64,000 nt of DNA, from positions 16,933,085-16,997,084 of the forward strand of contig NC_085140.1 of assembly GCF_024139115.2 (NCBI RefSeq), read 5' to 3'. The stretch is from Armigeres subalbatus (Eukaryota; Arthropoda; Insecta; Diptera; Culicidae). Positions within the stretch are counted from its first letter, which is position 1. Every line of letters starts with the position of its first letter. Below the pieces are notes generated by a model. It was not told the origin of the DNA and made no database searches. It was given only the letters and a program-made list of their open reading frames with translations. Made by a program: the position numbers and the translations under genes. This document shows positions 54,594 to 64,000 of the stretch, one piece after another.

Positions 54594-54854
54594 CTTCTTC
54601 TTCTTCTTATTGGCATTACATCCCCACACTGGGACGCAGCTTAGTGCTCATTAAGCACTTCCACAGTTATTAACTGCGAGGTTTCTAAGCTAAGTTACTA
54701 TTTTTGCATTCGTATATCATGAGGCTAACACGATGATACTTTATGCCCAGCGAAGTCGATACAATTTCCAATCCAAAAATTGCCTAGACCGGCACCAGTA
54801 ATCGAACTCAGCCACCCTCAGCATGGTCTTGCTTTGTAGCCGCGCGTCTTACCG
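54594..54854 (-). mobile_element. Feilai-like SINE with 12-bp duplication
   Basis: CAATTATTATGT is at 54582-54593 and 54855-54866. The body and B-box region are present. The last bases of the tRNA-like 5' end are missing, so it is slightly 5'-truncated. The tail is (AAG)n. Confidence 0.88.
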
Positions 54855-54869
54855 CAATTATTATGTATG

Positions 54870-55870
54870 ATGTTTATATCTACGATATCCTGTTAGTTTA
54901 GTACTGTATATCAGCTCAGCTCGCCAACAGGCGATACAAAATCATTTTTTCTTTAATCTTGCGAACGGCTATTAAATTAGCACGAAACTGCTGATTTATG
55001 TTATATTTCGGGCCGAAATACATAGGACTCTTTGAAGAAACATGTTCATTATCACGGGAAGAAAATAAATATGCTGTGAACAGGTTAGTAATTTGAATAT
55101 TGAACTCAAGTTCGATGCATTCGATTGTCGGTGGGAGAGGAGTGCGGGAGGTGTGGGGTTGACCCGTGGAAGGTCCGGTGCCGTATTGACTGCCATCGTG
55201 GTACTCTTCCAACCAGTGGTGCGAATTCTCAATCTCAGTGACTGAAATTTGTTGGATATTGATACCATTCCCTTTTCACACTCACTTCCTAGCAGTGAAA
55301 ACTGAAAATAGTTAGCAGTAACAATCAAAGATAAAGTAACCAAAAGACCTCTCTTCTCATTGCACACGCAGCCCGCACTGACAGTCTATTCAGTTCACTC
55401 GCTGCTGTGTGAATGCGACGGCCCTATATAAATGCATGGGTGAATACTATCACTTGAAAGACAATGACAGGAAATTTGTGCCGAATGATCATCAGCTTCA
55501 GCCCGCTGTTGGCAAACCGAGTTTGCTAAGCTACACCTGCTTTGTCGTTCTGACTGAAAGGAACCGTCACTCATAGGGGTATTTCGCCATTCTAGCCGGA
55601 ATAAAGTTAAATTTTCAAAATTGTCCTAGAGCAGTCTAAATATGTCTCAAACTTCTCTGAATAGTAGACGAGCCACTCCTAGAACTAGGTTTTCTATTTA
55701 GATTTAAAGTTTTACCACTACACTTCTAGAAATTTAGAGGTTTTTCATTGAGGAATTACCGGTTTTCTCTGTTGAATTTGATTACGTTCGGTATGTTTTA
55801 TTGTGGTCAAATATTTGACACAGTAATCCACAGATCAGTACATACCATGAAAAAGTAGACAAAATAGTAT
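54870..55870. other. Unassigned region
   Basis: 54900-55370 has two overlapping minus frames (98 and 123 codons) without known domains. CTATATAAATG at about 55423 could serve as a TATA box for plus-strand transcription, but no gene follows. The rest is AT-rich. Confidence 0.35.
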
Positions 55871-55872
55871 TA

Positions 55873-56119
55873 TGTCAACGTGTTTTTGACAAGAATAAAT
55901 ACTTCTGAACATGAGGGCTTCCTTCCCGAAGAAAGATTAAAAAACGTTTCGTTTAGTTCCGACACTTGTATTGTTGATCTCTTTTCACTCGTGTACTGTC
56001 TCAGACTGACAATGCTCTGTTTTGGTGGGAACCCTGATATTCAAGGGGCATACAGAAGGATACGAGGGGATAACAATTGTTAGTTTCTCCTAAGCTTACA
56101 GCTCGGCCATCCTGCACAT
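55873..56119 (-). repeat. Putative gypsy-2 3' LTR
   Basis: It lies directly downstream of the gypsy-2 pol stop. It reads TGTGCAGGATGGCCGAGC at its start and ends near GTTGACA on the minus strand. The partner LTR is outside the window, so the ends are tentative. Confidence 0.45.
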
Positions 56120-56129
56120 TTTATCTTAA

Positions 56130-56885
56130 CTAATCTTCCTCATCTTCCAAATACTCTATATCCTCGTATTCGATTTCTGAATCTGAATCAACATCTGGTT
56201 GTTTTTCCGCTTTTTGATAGAGCCGCATATTTAAAGGGTCAAAAATCCCTTCGAAACGATTGTTTGATACTTGGTAATTATCTAAGTCAGCTACCACATA
56301 ACGGTTATTATCGAGCACTTTCTTAATGATATAGGGACCGCGAAACTTTGGCTTCAGTTTACTTCTCTCTCCTACCACATTTGTCCTCCGTAGCATTACC
56401 AAATCTCCTGTCTGATAGTTGATATTCTTCTTGCAATGACTGTCGTACATGTGTTTGTTATATTGCTGCTGTTTCCGCATACTTTCGCTAGCTGCCTCTC
56501 GAAGACTACCCAAATCTCTATCGTAGTTGTCGTTCTGATCCTGCAAATATTGGGTTAGATCACAATCGATTCGTCTCCTCTGATTAACACCGAACAAAAG
56601 AGTAGAAGCCGTCTTTCCAGTAGAGCGATTCACCGTGTTATTCAACAAAAACTCTACATCGGTGAGAACGGTATCCCAACTTTTTCCCGATTCTTCAACC
56701 ATTTTGCCAAGTAGTGGTACCAACGTATTGTTGTACCGCTCAACTTGCCCATTGGACTTGGGGCATGCTGTTGCAACTTTTACGTGTTTAATACCATGAT
56801 CTGTAACGAATCGCTCGAATCCAAGTGAAGTGAATGCAGCTCCCCTATCAGAAACGAGTACTTTCGGTGTAGAATATGCATGAAA
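56130..56885 (-). pseudogene. gypsy-2 integrase C-terminal half
   Basis: It picks up after the 323-bp insert with HAYSTPKVLVSDRGAAF (second catalytic Asp), continues through CPKSNGQVERYNNTL (catalytic Glu) and the core tail GKSWDTVLTDVEFLLNNTVN, and ends with a basic KLKPKFRGPYIIKKV box and acidic C-terminus. The frame from 56723 to the stop is clean. The joint with the upstream half is out of frame by one base. Confidence 0.85.
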
Positions 56886-56900
56886 TACGATTTCAATGAT

Positions 56901-57223
56901 AGAACATCAGGAAGCTGAGATATATCTCCACTGCTTCCACACTGATATTCTTCCCTCCCCCTTCATACGGGAGCTTGGCAGAAGGAAGGTCGTGCGATAT
57001 ATGGCCATCACAAATATTGCCCTCCGCTCGCTTTCAAATCGACTTCTATAAAAACATTCTTCATGCCTGCCGTATCCTAACGGAACTATCAATTCTATAC
57101 TTTCGCCTCTAATGCTATCATGAACATGTACGTCCAAGTTTGGAAGATGATATTAGCATTTCCATATCATTGTAAATCGTTTAACTTCACGTAGAAGTAA
57201 CACACACGAAATCATTAATTTAG
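56901..57223. mobile_element. 323-bp insert with 15-bp duplication
   Basis: The minus-strand target ATCATTGAAATCGTA is present at both edges (56886-56900 and 57224-57238). A duplication this long suggests LINE/SINE-type insertion, but I see no poly(A), tRNA-like head or terminal repeat. A 76-codon minus frame lies inside with no known domain. Its identity is unknown. Confidence 0.75.
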
Positions 57224-58272
57224 TACGATTTCAATGATTTCATCACCTCTCTGGTATTAGTAGTCTTTGTAGGGAAAAGCTTAATAAATTTTGTACATGC
57301 ATCCACAATTGCCAATATATGTACATTTTTACCCTTAGTCCGCTCTAAGGGCCCAAGATGATCAACGTGCACAACCTCAAACGGTATCCTGGGCTTATCC
57401 ACCTCATAAAGATTACCATCGTACTTTTTATTTCTGGGATTGTACGCAATACATGTGACACAAGACTTTGCATGCTCCTGCACTCGTTCACGCATGCGTG
57501 GAAACCAGTACGCTCTTTTGATCAGCTCACACACCTTGTCTACACCAAAGTGGCCCATCTGGTTATGGAACTTATTAATAACCGATTGCACCATTCGCTC
57601 CGGAACATATACTAATGACTTGCTGCCAATTACTTTGTACACCACCGCATTTCTTACTTCGTAATCCTTCATCTGTTGACATTCAACGGCTTCTTTAATC
57701 TTTTTCACATCCGGATCTTGATGCTGAGCAACGCATAATGACTCTTCAAAGATATTCGAAGTACACTCATCTTCTACTAACAAATTGATATTCGACCGTG
57801 ATAGAGCATCTGCATGTTGCATTCGTTCCCCAGGACGATGAGTAATATCGAAATCATACTGTCCAAGATAGAGAGCCCATCTTGAAATCTTTGGGTTAAT
57901 ATCTTTTTTTTCCAAGGTTTGTTTAAGAGAGTTACAGTCAGTAACGACGCTAAACTTCATTCCAAACAAATAGGTCCGAAATCTTTGCAAGCAGTAGACA
58001 ATTGCTAGAGTCTCAAGCTCAAAGCTATGTAACTTTGACTCCGCAACCGTTGTTTTCCGGCTATGATACATTACAGGGTGCATCAATCCATCGTCATTCT
58101 GCCGCTGTAATAAGACACCACCGAATCCCGACGACGAAGCATCAGTGTGCAATTCAGTTTCAGCATTTGGTGAATATATTCGTAAGACAGGTTTCGAAAT
58201 CAAGGCATTTTTGAGATTTTCAATGGCCTCTATGTGATCAGCAGTCATCGAGAAATCATTGTCCTCCTTCAA
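57220..58272 (-). CDS. gypsy-2 RNase H and integrase N-terminal half
   Basis: 350 codons. RNase H comes first (ELHTDASSSGFGGVLLQ, the FELETLAIVY Glu, FSVVTDCNSL), then the chromosomal integrase zinc region (HNQMGHFGVDKVCELI, CVTCIAYN) and the first catalytic Asp in VHVDHLGPLERT. The frame stops just inside the 15-bp target duplication of the insert. It is fused by frameshift to RT upstream. Confidence 0.88.
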   Translation of the reverse strand: MKEDNDFSMTADHIEAIENLKNALISKPVLRIYSPNAETELHTDASSSGFGGVLLQRQNDDGLMHPVMYHSRKTTVAESKLHSFELETLAIVYCLQRFRTYLFGMKFSVVTDCNSLKQTLEKKDINPKISRWALYLGQYDFDITHRPGERMQHADALSRSNINLLVEDECTSNIFEESLCVAQHQDPDVKKIKEAVECQQMKDYEVRNAVVYKVIGSKSLVYVPERMVQSVINKFHNQMGHFGVDKVCELIKRAYWFPRMRERVQEHAKSCVTCIAYNPRNKKYDGNLYEVDKPRIPFEVVHVDHLGPLERTKGKNVHILAIVDACTKFIKLFPTKTTNTREVMKSLKSY

Positions 58273-58334
58273 AAGTTCATACAGTTTTGCTGCCTGTACG
58301 TTAAAACCCTGAATGAACTTTCTGAAATAATTGA

Positions 58335-59162
58335 TTAGCCCGAGAAACCGTTGAAGGCTTTTTCGGTTGCATGGAATGGGAAAGTTTTAATTGCCTCAAC
58401 GTGTCGATCACTAGGTTGGATTTGGTTGGACTGGACATCGTAACCCAAATACTCAATCTGAGTTTTTATGAACTGACACTTTGCAAACTGTAACTCCAAA
58501 TGATTGTCAGCGAGCGTTTCGAGTACTTCTTTCAATGTTTGCAAATGTTCACTCAACGTGTTCGACGCAATAAGCATGTCGTCAATGAAAACGATTACAC
58601 GATCGTCTTTTATAAATGGCTCTAAAACCTTGGTAATGAATTTTACGAATATAGCCGGTGAGTTAGCGTACCCAAAAGGCAACCGATTGAACTCATATTG
58701 TCCACTATCAGTCACAAATGAGGTGAACTTCTTCGATGATTCCGTTAAGCCTACATGGTAAAACCCATTCTTGAGGTCCAAAGAAGTGAAGTACCGTTTA
58801 CCTTGAAGCTTGGCTACTTGATCTTCAATGACGGGCATTGGAAAATGGTTTCTCTCGACGATTTTGTTTAACGGTTTATAATTTACGCACATTCGGTAAG
58901 TATTGTTTCGTTTCCTAGTTAAAACCACCCGAGATGTGTACGGTGAATTGCTTTCGCGAATGATTCCCTGTCCAAGCAAGTCTGACACGATGCTATCTAA
59001 CTCCTTTTTCTCGAACACACTGAGACGTTGTGGTGATGATGAAAAACCCGTATCTACCTTCAACCGAATTTCAGCATTGAACTTCACTAATGGCCTATCT
59101 GGTCTCGGTCGCTTCAAATAGCTTTCCTGTACTAATTGCTCTACTTGAGTTCGACAAGACAA
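58335..59162 (-). CDS. gypsy-2 reverse transcriptase
   Basis: RT blocks in order: KVDTGFSSSPQRLSVFEKKE, RVVLTRKRNNTYRMCVNYKP, YFTSLDLKNGFYHVGL (first Asp), FNRLPFGYANSP and the catalytic VIVFIDDMLIAS (FIDD rather than YVDD, common in Ty3/gypsy). A frameshift near 58370 throws the reading frame off just before the LGLINYFRKFI segment, which is found in the next frame. The N-terminus is cut off at 59163 by the BEL-2 LTR. It is a fragment of a polyprotein, so the ATG is not a true start. Confidence 0.9.
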   Translation of the reverse strand: MSCRTQVEQLVQESYLKRPRPDRPLVKFNAEIRLKVDTGFSSSPQRLSVFEKKELDSIVSDLLGQGIIRESNSPYTSRVVLTRKRNNTYRMCVNYKPLNKIVERNHFPMPVIEDQVAKLQGKRYFTSLDLKNGFYHVGLTESSKKFTSFVTDSGQYEFNRLPFGYANSPAIFVKFITKVLEPFIKDDRVIVFIDDMLIASNTLSEHLQTLKEVLETLADNHLELQFAKCQFIKTQIEYLGYDVQSNQIQPSDRHVEAIKTFPFHATEKAFNGFSG

Positions 59163-59163
59163 C

Positions 59164-59661
59164 TGTTCGGACTGGTTCTTGAAATAGAATTTCCACAGCA
59201 GTGTTTAGGGTTACAGCAGCTTGAAACTAATATTTATTATAAGACATTACTCTCAATCAATTAGCAATAATTCAGTGACTTACATTCTATAGTTTCTCCT
59301 CTTCTGATCTATTTACAGGTCCAATAAATAACAATTTCATAATTACTATTTTACTACTTACTATGTATTGTATTCGAAACCACTTAAATTCAATTCTCCT
59401 ACCGTAAATACTCAACCGATCTTATAAATCTTCTCCGTTTCTTAATTCACTTTCCTTAATTTTGCAGTCTCATCCAATCACTCAAATCAAACGTAATATC
59501 TTTCAATTTTCTCCCTTTCACACATCTGTTCTGTTTTTATTTACATTTATACCGTACATATGCATCTACCAAACTTTTGCCTACTCCTCGCTTTCACCCA
59601 CCAGTGTAGCTTGCTACTAATTATTTAGCGCAGGGGTTTTCGATGCTCGGTGGTGCGTACA
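59164..59661 (-). repeat. BEL-2 3' LTR, 498 bp
   Basis: The plus strand starts TGTTCGG and ends GCGTACA, sharing the TGTTCGG end with the BEL-1 LTR. The integrase frame runs 41 bp into it before stopping. Confidence 0.82.
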
Positions 59662-60418
59662 TACCCCCTCCCCGTAATTCTGGTGGGCTTCCCTCTGTAG
59701 CACCAGAGTTACGATGCTGGATTTCAAGCACCGCCAACTTCGCCACCGGCCGCCGGAAATTGCCTCTCGATGTTTTCACCAGCGCTTGTCGCACTCGCCC
59801 GTCCGCTCCAGGATACACTTCAATTATTACGCCCCGTGTCCAACTCTTCCTAGCTCCATCATCCGCTATGTACACTAGATCTCCGGTGCAGATTGGTGGA
59901 GTATCGGCATACCACTTGGATCTTTGATTGATCGAAGGAACGTACTCTGCTAGCCATCGCTTCCACAGCTTATCCGCCAAAGCTTGCGATCGTTTGTAAA
60001 TATCCCGCAATGCTTCCGCATCCGCTGTTGGCGAAATCTTGTCCGTAGCTATCTCAGGGCCCTTCACAAAGTGATTTGGAGTCAGAGCTTCACTTGCCTC
60101 CGGTCCCAAACCGGCGTACGTCAGCGGACGAGAATTTATTAGATCTTCTGCCTCGGCCAACGTTGTCAGCAGCACTTCATCTGTCAACCTTCTACCATCA
60201 TTTAGTACGGTCAGCGCCGCTTTTACTGACCGCACTAGCCGCTCCCAAACTCCTCCCATATGGGGCGCACTAGGAGGATTAAAATTCCACCGGGTTCGTG
60301 CATCTGTCATTCCGTTCCCGCAAGCGCTATCTATAGCTCGCACAATCTCCTTACTCGCTCCTCGAAAATTGGTACCATTATCGGAAAAATTCAACTGGAG
60401 TTCCTCGGCGACAGACAA
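59621..60418 (-). CDS. BEL-2 integrase C-terminal half
   Basis: 265 codons: FSDNGTNF (second catalytic Asp), PHMGGVWERLVRSVK (Glu), INSRPLTY and a C-terminal basic domain (DLVYIADDGARKSWTRG, RPVAKLAVLEI). It overlaps the preceding frame by 41 bp, meaning one frameshift within the catalytic core. It terminates inside the LTR. Confidence 0.9.
   Translation of the reverse strand: MSVAEELQLNFSDNGTNFRGASKEIVRAIDSACGNGMTDARTRWNFNPPSAPHMGGVWERLVRSVKAALTVLNDGRRLTDEVLLTTLAEAEDLINSRPLTYAGLGPEASEALTPNHFVKGPEIATDKISPTADAEALRDIYKRSQALADKLWKRWLAEYVPSINQRSKWYADTPPICTGDLVYIADDGARKSWTRGVIIEVYPGADGRVRQALVKTSRGNFRRPVAKLAVLEIQHRNSGATEGSPPELRGGGMYAPPSIENPCAK
59664..59674 (-). other. BEL-2 polypurine tract
   Basis: Minus strand CGGGGAGGGGG lies 2 bp before the LTR start TGTACGC, as at the BEL-1 3' LTR. 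Confidence 0.82.
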
Positions 60419-61691
60419 ACCGTCTAATAGCCATCAAACACGCCTGTGTCGTCAAGCCATGCGCAACCTCCAGATGAATGGCCCTTGTTGTCAAACACGT
60501 AAACAGACAAATCCATCGTTTTTCCGACCTGCGTCCAACAGATACAGTAAATGGGCCGCAATAATACACACCAGTGAAACTGAACGGGTGCCAACCAGGG
60601 GTAATGCGAGCTAGTGGAAGTGGAGCCATTCTAGGGACCCTCGGTGAACATTTCTTCGTCCTACACCATACACACGCCTTCGCTACAGCCTTGACTTCCG
60701 ATCGAAGATTAGGAATTCTAAAACGCTGTCTGACCTCGTTGACTACGGTTTCTAAATTTGAGTGGGCCGCTTGCTGGTGATAATGCTCTAGTAGCCTTCG
60801 GGTAATAGGATGCTTTTTGGGCAAAATCACAGGGAACCTGAGTTCGAAGGGCAGGAATGAACCTTGGGCTGCTCTGCCTTCCATTCGTAGTACGTCCCTG
60901 TCATCTATGAATGGATTGTCGTTAAACAGACTACTGCACTTCTCTATCGCCTGTACTTTGCTGTGTGGAAAATCACGATTCATCTTCAAGGTCTTCACTT
61001 CTTCCGCATATGTGTCCGCTTGAGCCGCTCGCCATAAATACGTCTCCGCTCTCTGATATTCTTCCCGTTTCAGTGGTACTACTATCGCTGATATAGGTTT
61101 CTTCACCATTTGTCGCATCCTCGACGGTGCTGGAACTGCTTCGATTGCTAGACCTTTTCGCTTCTTTTCGCAATTGGACTTAAAACGGTAGACGCACGCT
61201 ACTGTTCTAACCAGCACTTTCCACCGAGAAATGCGCGACACATCGATGACTGACTCTATTATCGCAGAATCGTGCATCAACAGGCAAGCTCGGATCTCCT
61301 CTGTGGTATTTGGTTCTACCATTTCTTGCCTAGACCACAAATCTTCTGGTTGATAAAGGAAGCATGGGCCACAAAACCATGGACCGTTAGAGTCCAAACA
61401 ACTGCTACTCTTCCATTTCGTCAGGTCATCTGCAATATTATTCTTCGTTGATATCCAATGCCACTCGTCATGCTTCGTGAGGCTTAAAATCTCTCCGATC
61501 CTGAATGCCACGAAAGGTTTATATTTTCTCTGTTCCGACTGAATCCACGAAATGACCGTTTTAGAGTCCGACCAGATGAACCTCTGCTTTATTTCCAAAG
61601 AATGTGCCTCTACTACTGTATGCAGCAAGCGCGAACCTACAACCGCAGCCTGCAATTCTAGCCTCGGAATTGACATCATTTTCAAAGGCAA
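60378..61691 (-). CDS. BEL-2 RNase H end and integrase N-terminal half
   Basis: 437 codons: IPRLELQAAVVGSRLL and FIWSDSKTVISWIQSEQRK (RNase H), a long linker with WFCGPCFLYQPEDLW, then integrase zinc residues (HSNLETVVNEV, CVWC). The expected GVDYxGPF reads GVYYCGPF, so the first catalytic Asp appears replaced by Tyr. This substitution alone would abolish strand transfer. Confidence 0.9.
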   Translation of the reverse strand: MPLKMMSIPRLELQAAVVGSRLLHTVVEAHSLEIKQRFIWSDSKTVISWIQSEQRKYKPFVAFRIGEILSLTKHDEWHWISTKNNIADDLTKWKSSSCLDSNGPWFCGPCFLYQPEDLWSRQEMVEPNTTEEIRACLLMHDSAIIESVIDVSRISRWKVLVRTVACVYRFKSNCEKKRKGLAIEAVPAPSRMRQMVKKPISAIVVPLKREEYQRAETYLWRAAQADTYAEEVKTLKMNRDFPHSKVQAIEKCSSLFNDNPFIDDRDVLRMEGRAAQGSFLPFELRFPVILPKKHPITRRLLEHYHQQAAHSNLETVVNEVRQRFRIPNLRSEVKAVAKACVWCRTKKCSPRVPRMAPLPLARITPGWHPFSFTGVYYCGPFTVSVGRRSEKRWICLFTCLTTRAIHLEVAHGLTTQACLMAIRRFVCRRGTPVEFFR

Positions 61692-62151
61692 CTTTCGACC
61701 TCGCCATCACCAAACAGCAAACAGGACCGTTGCTCGTCAGAATCCGAAAGTAGGCCGCCGCACCGTATGCATCTTTGCTAGCATCGACGAACACGTGTAG
61801 TTGCAAGGAATTGTAGTAAACCTGGTTTGATTTTTGAAAATAATAGCGAGAAACTTTGACGTATTCTATCTCTGGCAGCCTCCTGATCCACCTATGCCAT
61901 TTTTCGTTGCTCTCATCGTCTATCGGGTGATCCCAATCACTTCCACTTCGCCACAGGTCTTGGATCAACATCTTACCATGGATCACGAAGGGTGCCAGCA
62001 TTCCCAGTGGATCAAACAGGCTCATGACGCTGCTCATCACCACTCTTTTAGTCGGCCGCCGTTGGCCTGTCATATACGGCGTTAAACCATCCCGGAGTTT
62101 GGCCAGAAACGCAAATTGATCGCCTACTGGATTCCACACTATTCCCAACAC
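61561..62151 (-). pseudogene. BEL-2 RT thumb / RNase H start
   Basis: It reads GIVWNPVGDQFAF, SLFDPLGMLAPFVIHGK, then HVFVDASKDAYGAAAYF (RNase H first Asp). It shifts frame near 61680, after which the RNase H continues in 60378-61691. Confidence 0.88.
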
Positions 62152-62259
62152 TCGCTCTAGGTTCGACTCTTTATCTTCAAGAATCTGAAAACATCAATCG
62201 TCTGTTTGCTCGCCAATAGTTTGAAGGAATTCCTCGAAGTTTGAAACCCAGTTATGGAT

Positions 62260-62793
62260 CTAGAATCCACCTTTTGCATGAACATACTTCACTTCTTGAG
62301 TCCGCTTCACCGATTCTTCAATCGTGTCCACACTATCAAAATAGTCATCCACGTAGTGGTTCTCTACTATCGCTCTGGCTGCTTCTGGAAATTGCACCGC
62401 ATACTCTTGCGCGTTACGATTCTTAACGAATTGAGCTGTACAAGGGGAGCTGGTTGCTCCGAACAACGTTACGTCTATAACGTAAACCTTTACTACTTTC
62501 GATGGACTTTCTCGGAAAACAAACCGCGCTCGCTTATCTGCCTTACATACACGCACTTGAAGATACATCTCTTTAATGTCGCCACCGAATCCTACCATTC
62601 GCTCTCGAAATTTTGCTAACACGTTTGGAAGCGGAGTTAACATGTCTGGTCCCTTCAGTAGCTTCGAGTTAAACGACACTCCATTTACCACGGCCGACGC
62701 GTCCCACACTAAACGAACCTTTCCCGGCTTCTTCGGGTGCACTACCACGCTTAGCGGCAAGTAGCACACTTCTTGAGGTTCGAACTCCTCCAA
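62260..62793 (-). pseudogene. BEL-2 RT palm
   Basis: VVVHPKKPGKVRLVWDASA, FGGDIKEMYLQVRV (first Asp), TLFGATSSPCTAQFVKN and the catalytic ENHYVDDYFDSVD are all present. It stops after VHAKGGF. The segment to 62151 is out of frame. Confidence 0.9.
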
Positions 62794-62911
62794 CTCTTGC
62801 TGCGTTGCTACATGGATATAGCCCTTCGATGTATAGTCTTTATTAAATCTCTTACCTTCAGGTACAGCTCACCATCTTTCGCTAGCCGTCTCTCTAATCC
62901 TCGAAATCGCT

Positions 62912-63574
62912 TCAACGCCATCGGGTAGCTGTCGGAAATCGCACTTGCTCCTCTTTCCACAACATTCCCGTCTCGAAACGGTCGCCAACACGTACAGTCG
63001 TTTTGTTGAGGATATCCTTCGCTCGCTTGTCTTCGTCAGATTCCGGTAGCAGTGCTACGGAAATCACCGACTCTTCTAGCTTGAAATGACTTCGCAGTAG
63101 ATCATGCAGCTCTTGATTCGAAACGGCTTCGCAGTGATGGTGTCCAATTACTCCAGAGTCAGATCCGCTTGCAGAGGAAGGACCGTAAATTGTCCACCCA
63201 AGTTTTGATCGCACAGCAATCGGTTCATCTGGTTTGCCAATCCTGGATTCGAGAGGTGCATAAAGGTGAATGTCCTTCAGTCCAATGAGGATTTGCGGCG
63301 CTCCTCGATAATTATCTGCGACCGGCAATCCTCGCAAATGAGAGTGGTCATTGATTACGTTGGACATCGTGACAGTCTGTTGCGGTAGCTTCAGGTTGTC
63401 TACTGTATGAGCAGCCATAATACGGAAACGCTGCGATGAGCCTCTTGCCGATATGTTCAACTCCACTCGTTGTGAGTCCTTCTCTATTCTCGTCACTCCT
63501 GCTGTCCAGGTTACTCGAAGTGGCTGCGTCACACCCTTGGCGTGCAGTGCGTGCACCAGCGACTTTTCCACCAA
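62912..63574 (-). pseudogene. BEL-2 protease C-terminal region
   Basis: 220 codons with SHLRGLPVADNYRGAPQILI and SKLGWTIYGPSSA, the conserved segment between the BEL protease active site and RT, ending with RVGDRFETGMLWK. It is in a different frame from the active site at 63348-63992. Confidence 0.85.
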
Positions 63575-63992
63575 CGTAAGACGACCCTTCGTCCAAGAAC
63601 GCTATAGTGTCCACCGAACAGTTCCCGTTATATAGCGTGACGGGCATCATTCGGAAAATAACCGATTGTCGTTGAAGCGAGTGAATGTTACAGTTTGTGC
63701 TGACCGTTTGGTCGATGTGCAGCAGCGGGTTGTGACGTTCATTGCAACGATTCACGTTGCATCGGAAATTCAACTTGCATCGGGCACTTCCGTGTTCGTT
63801 GAGACAGAGATAACACAACTTCCACTTTCGTACCGCTTCCCATCTTTCCGGCAGCCTGAGTCTTTTGAAGGCTTCGCAGTTTCGAATCCGGTGATCGCAG
63901 CGACCACAAATTCGACATGGCTTTTTTTCCCTTTGCTGGACATTTGTTGACAAACTTGCTTGGTCGCTCGTGTCGGAACTATGCGTGTGCAA
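63348..63992 (-). pseudogene. BEL-2 zinc knuckles and protease active site
   Basis: The CRICGRCDHRIRNC knuckle (CX2CX4HX4C) and a second Cys/His cluster (CYLCLNEH, CNVNRCNERHN) are followed by IAFLDEGSSYV, the aspartic protease site. After that the frame is wrong, and the true continuation is in 62912-63574. Gag lies upstream, outside the window. Confidence 0.85.
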
Positions 63993-64000
63993 GAATCCCT

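Larger units (their letters stand above)
55873..59163 (-). mobile_element. gypsy-2: Ty3/gypsy, cut by BEL-2
   Basis: RT, RNase H and integrase run right to left. The N-terminal side ends abruptly at the BEL-2 LTR, so gag and protease should continue beyond BEL-2, outside the window. It is interrupted by a 323-bp insert and one or more frameshifts. Confidence 0.85.
59164..64000 (-). mobile_element. BEL-2: BEL/Pao element, runs off the right edge
   Basis: The 3' LTR is at 59164-59661, a polypurine tract follows, then integrase, RNase H, RT, protease and zinc knuckles run to the window end. Gag N-terminus and 5' LTR lie outside. It is inserted into gypsy-2, and the predicted duplication at the left edge is ACAAC (59159-59163). 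It is a different family from BEL-1, with clearly divergent protein sequence. Confidence 0.92.

Noticed and set aside
55423..55433. TATA box CTATATAAATG
   Set aside because: No gene, initiator at the right spacing or open frame follows. Kept only as a remark.
59159..59163. Target duplication ACAAC for BEL-2
   Set aside because: Only one side is in the window, so it cannot be confirmed. Not annotated as a feature.

Overview
This is eukaryotic repeat-dominated DNA, most likely from a culicine mosquito and probably Aedes. The reasons are four copies of a tRNA-derived SINE that I recognise as Feilai-like, BEL/Pao and Ty3/gypsy retrotransposons, DD37E-type Tc1/mariner relics, many short TA- or 8-bp-flanked TIR elements, and very little unique coding sequence. 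The species call is inference. There are no bacterial operons, rRNA genes or CRISPR arrays.

Layout. 1-932: small TIR elements in degenerate GTGAGAA-type DNA. 933-9349: a TA-flanked DNA element split by a complete BEL/Pao retrotransposon (BEL-1, 1175-8747, minus strand, 5-bp duplication CATTA), which carries another MITE in one LTR. 9360-14580: purine arrays, small TIR elements and unassigned DNA. 14580-17570: degenerate TTCGGCCAAAT arrays around a full-length dead mariner. 17986-22716: a Helitron-like end and a crowd of palindromic MITEs. 23430-24505: a FLYWCH/MULE-type transposase relic. 24900-30750: the most host-like stretch, with one good host gene feature, a 26-codon signal-peptide first exon with a GTGAGT splice donor (29045 to 28968, minus). 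31000-34530: a LINE remnant, then a 23-bp minisatellite arranged as an inverted pair (foldback), then degenerate arrays. 37105-39864: Helitron-like DNA, a hAT-type element with an exact 8-bp duplication, and a second mariner relic.

39867 to about 49080 is one plus-strand Ty3/gypsy copy (gypsy-1) cut into pieces by at least five later insertions, most with readable target duplications: two hAT MITEs, a SINE, a TA-flanked MITE and a minus-strand jockey/CR1-like LINE. The SINE is itself split by a 4.9-kb foldback-bounded block with a 7-bp duplication, and that block holds an I-like LINE, which holds yet another tandem-repeat element. 49780-51806 is a hAT element filled with a 1.4-kb minisatellite. 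52080-55870 is mostly unassigned. 55873-59163 is a minus-strand gypsy (gypsy-2), interrupted by a 323-bp insert and cut off by a second BEL/Pao element (BEL-2) that runs from 59164 off the right edge.

The genes do not form a pathway. They are remains of independent mobile elements, nearly all broken by stops and frameshifts. The scientific value lies in the insertion order that can be read from target duplications, in the foldback-like minisatellite elements, and in the single hidden host exon.
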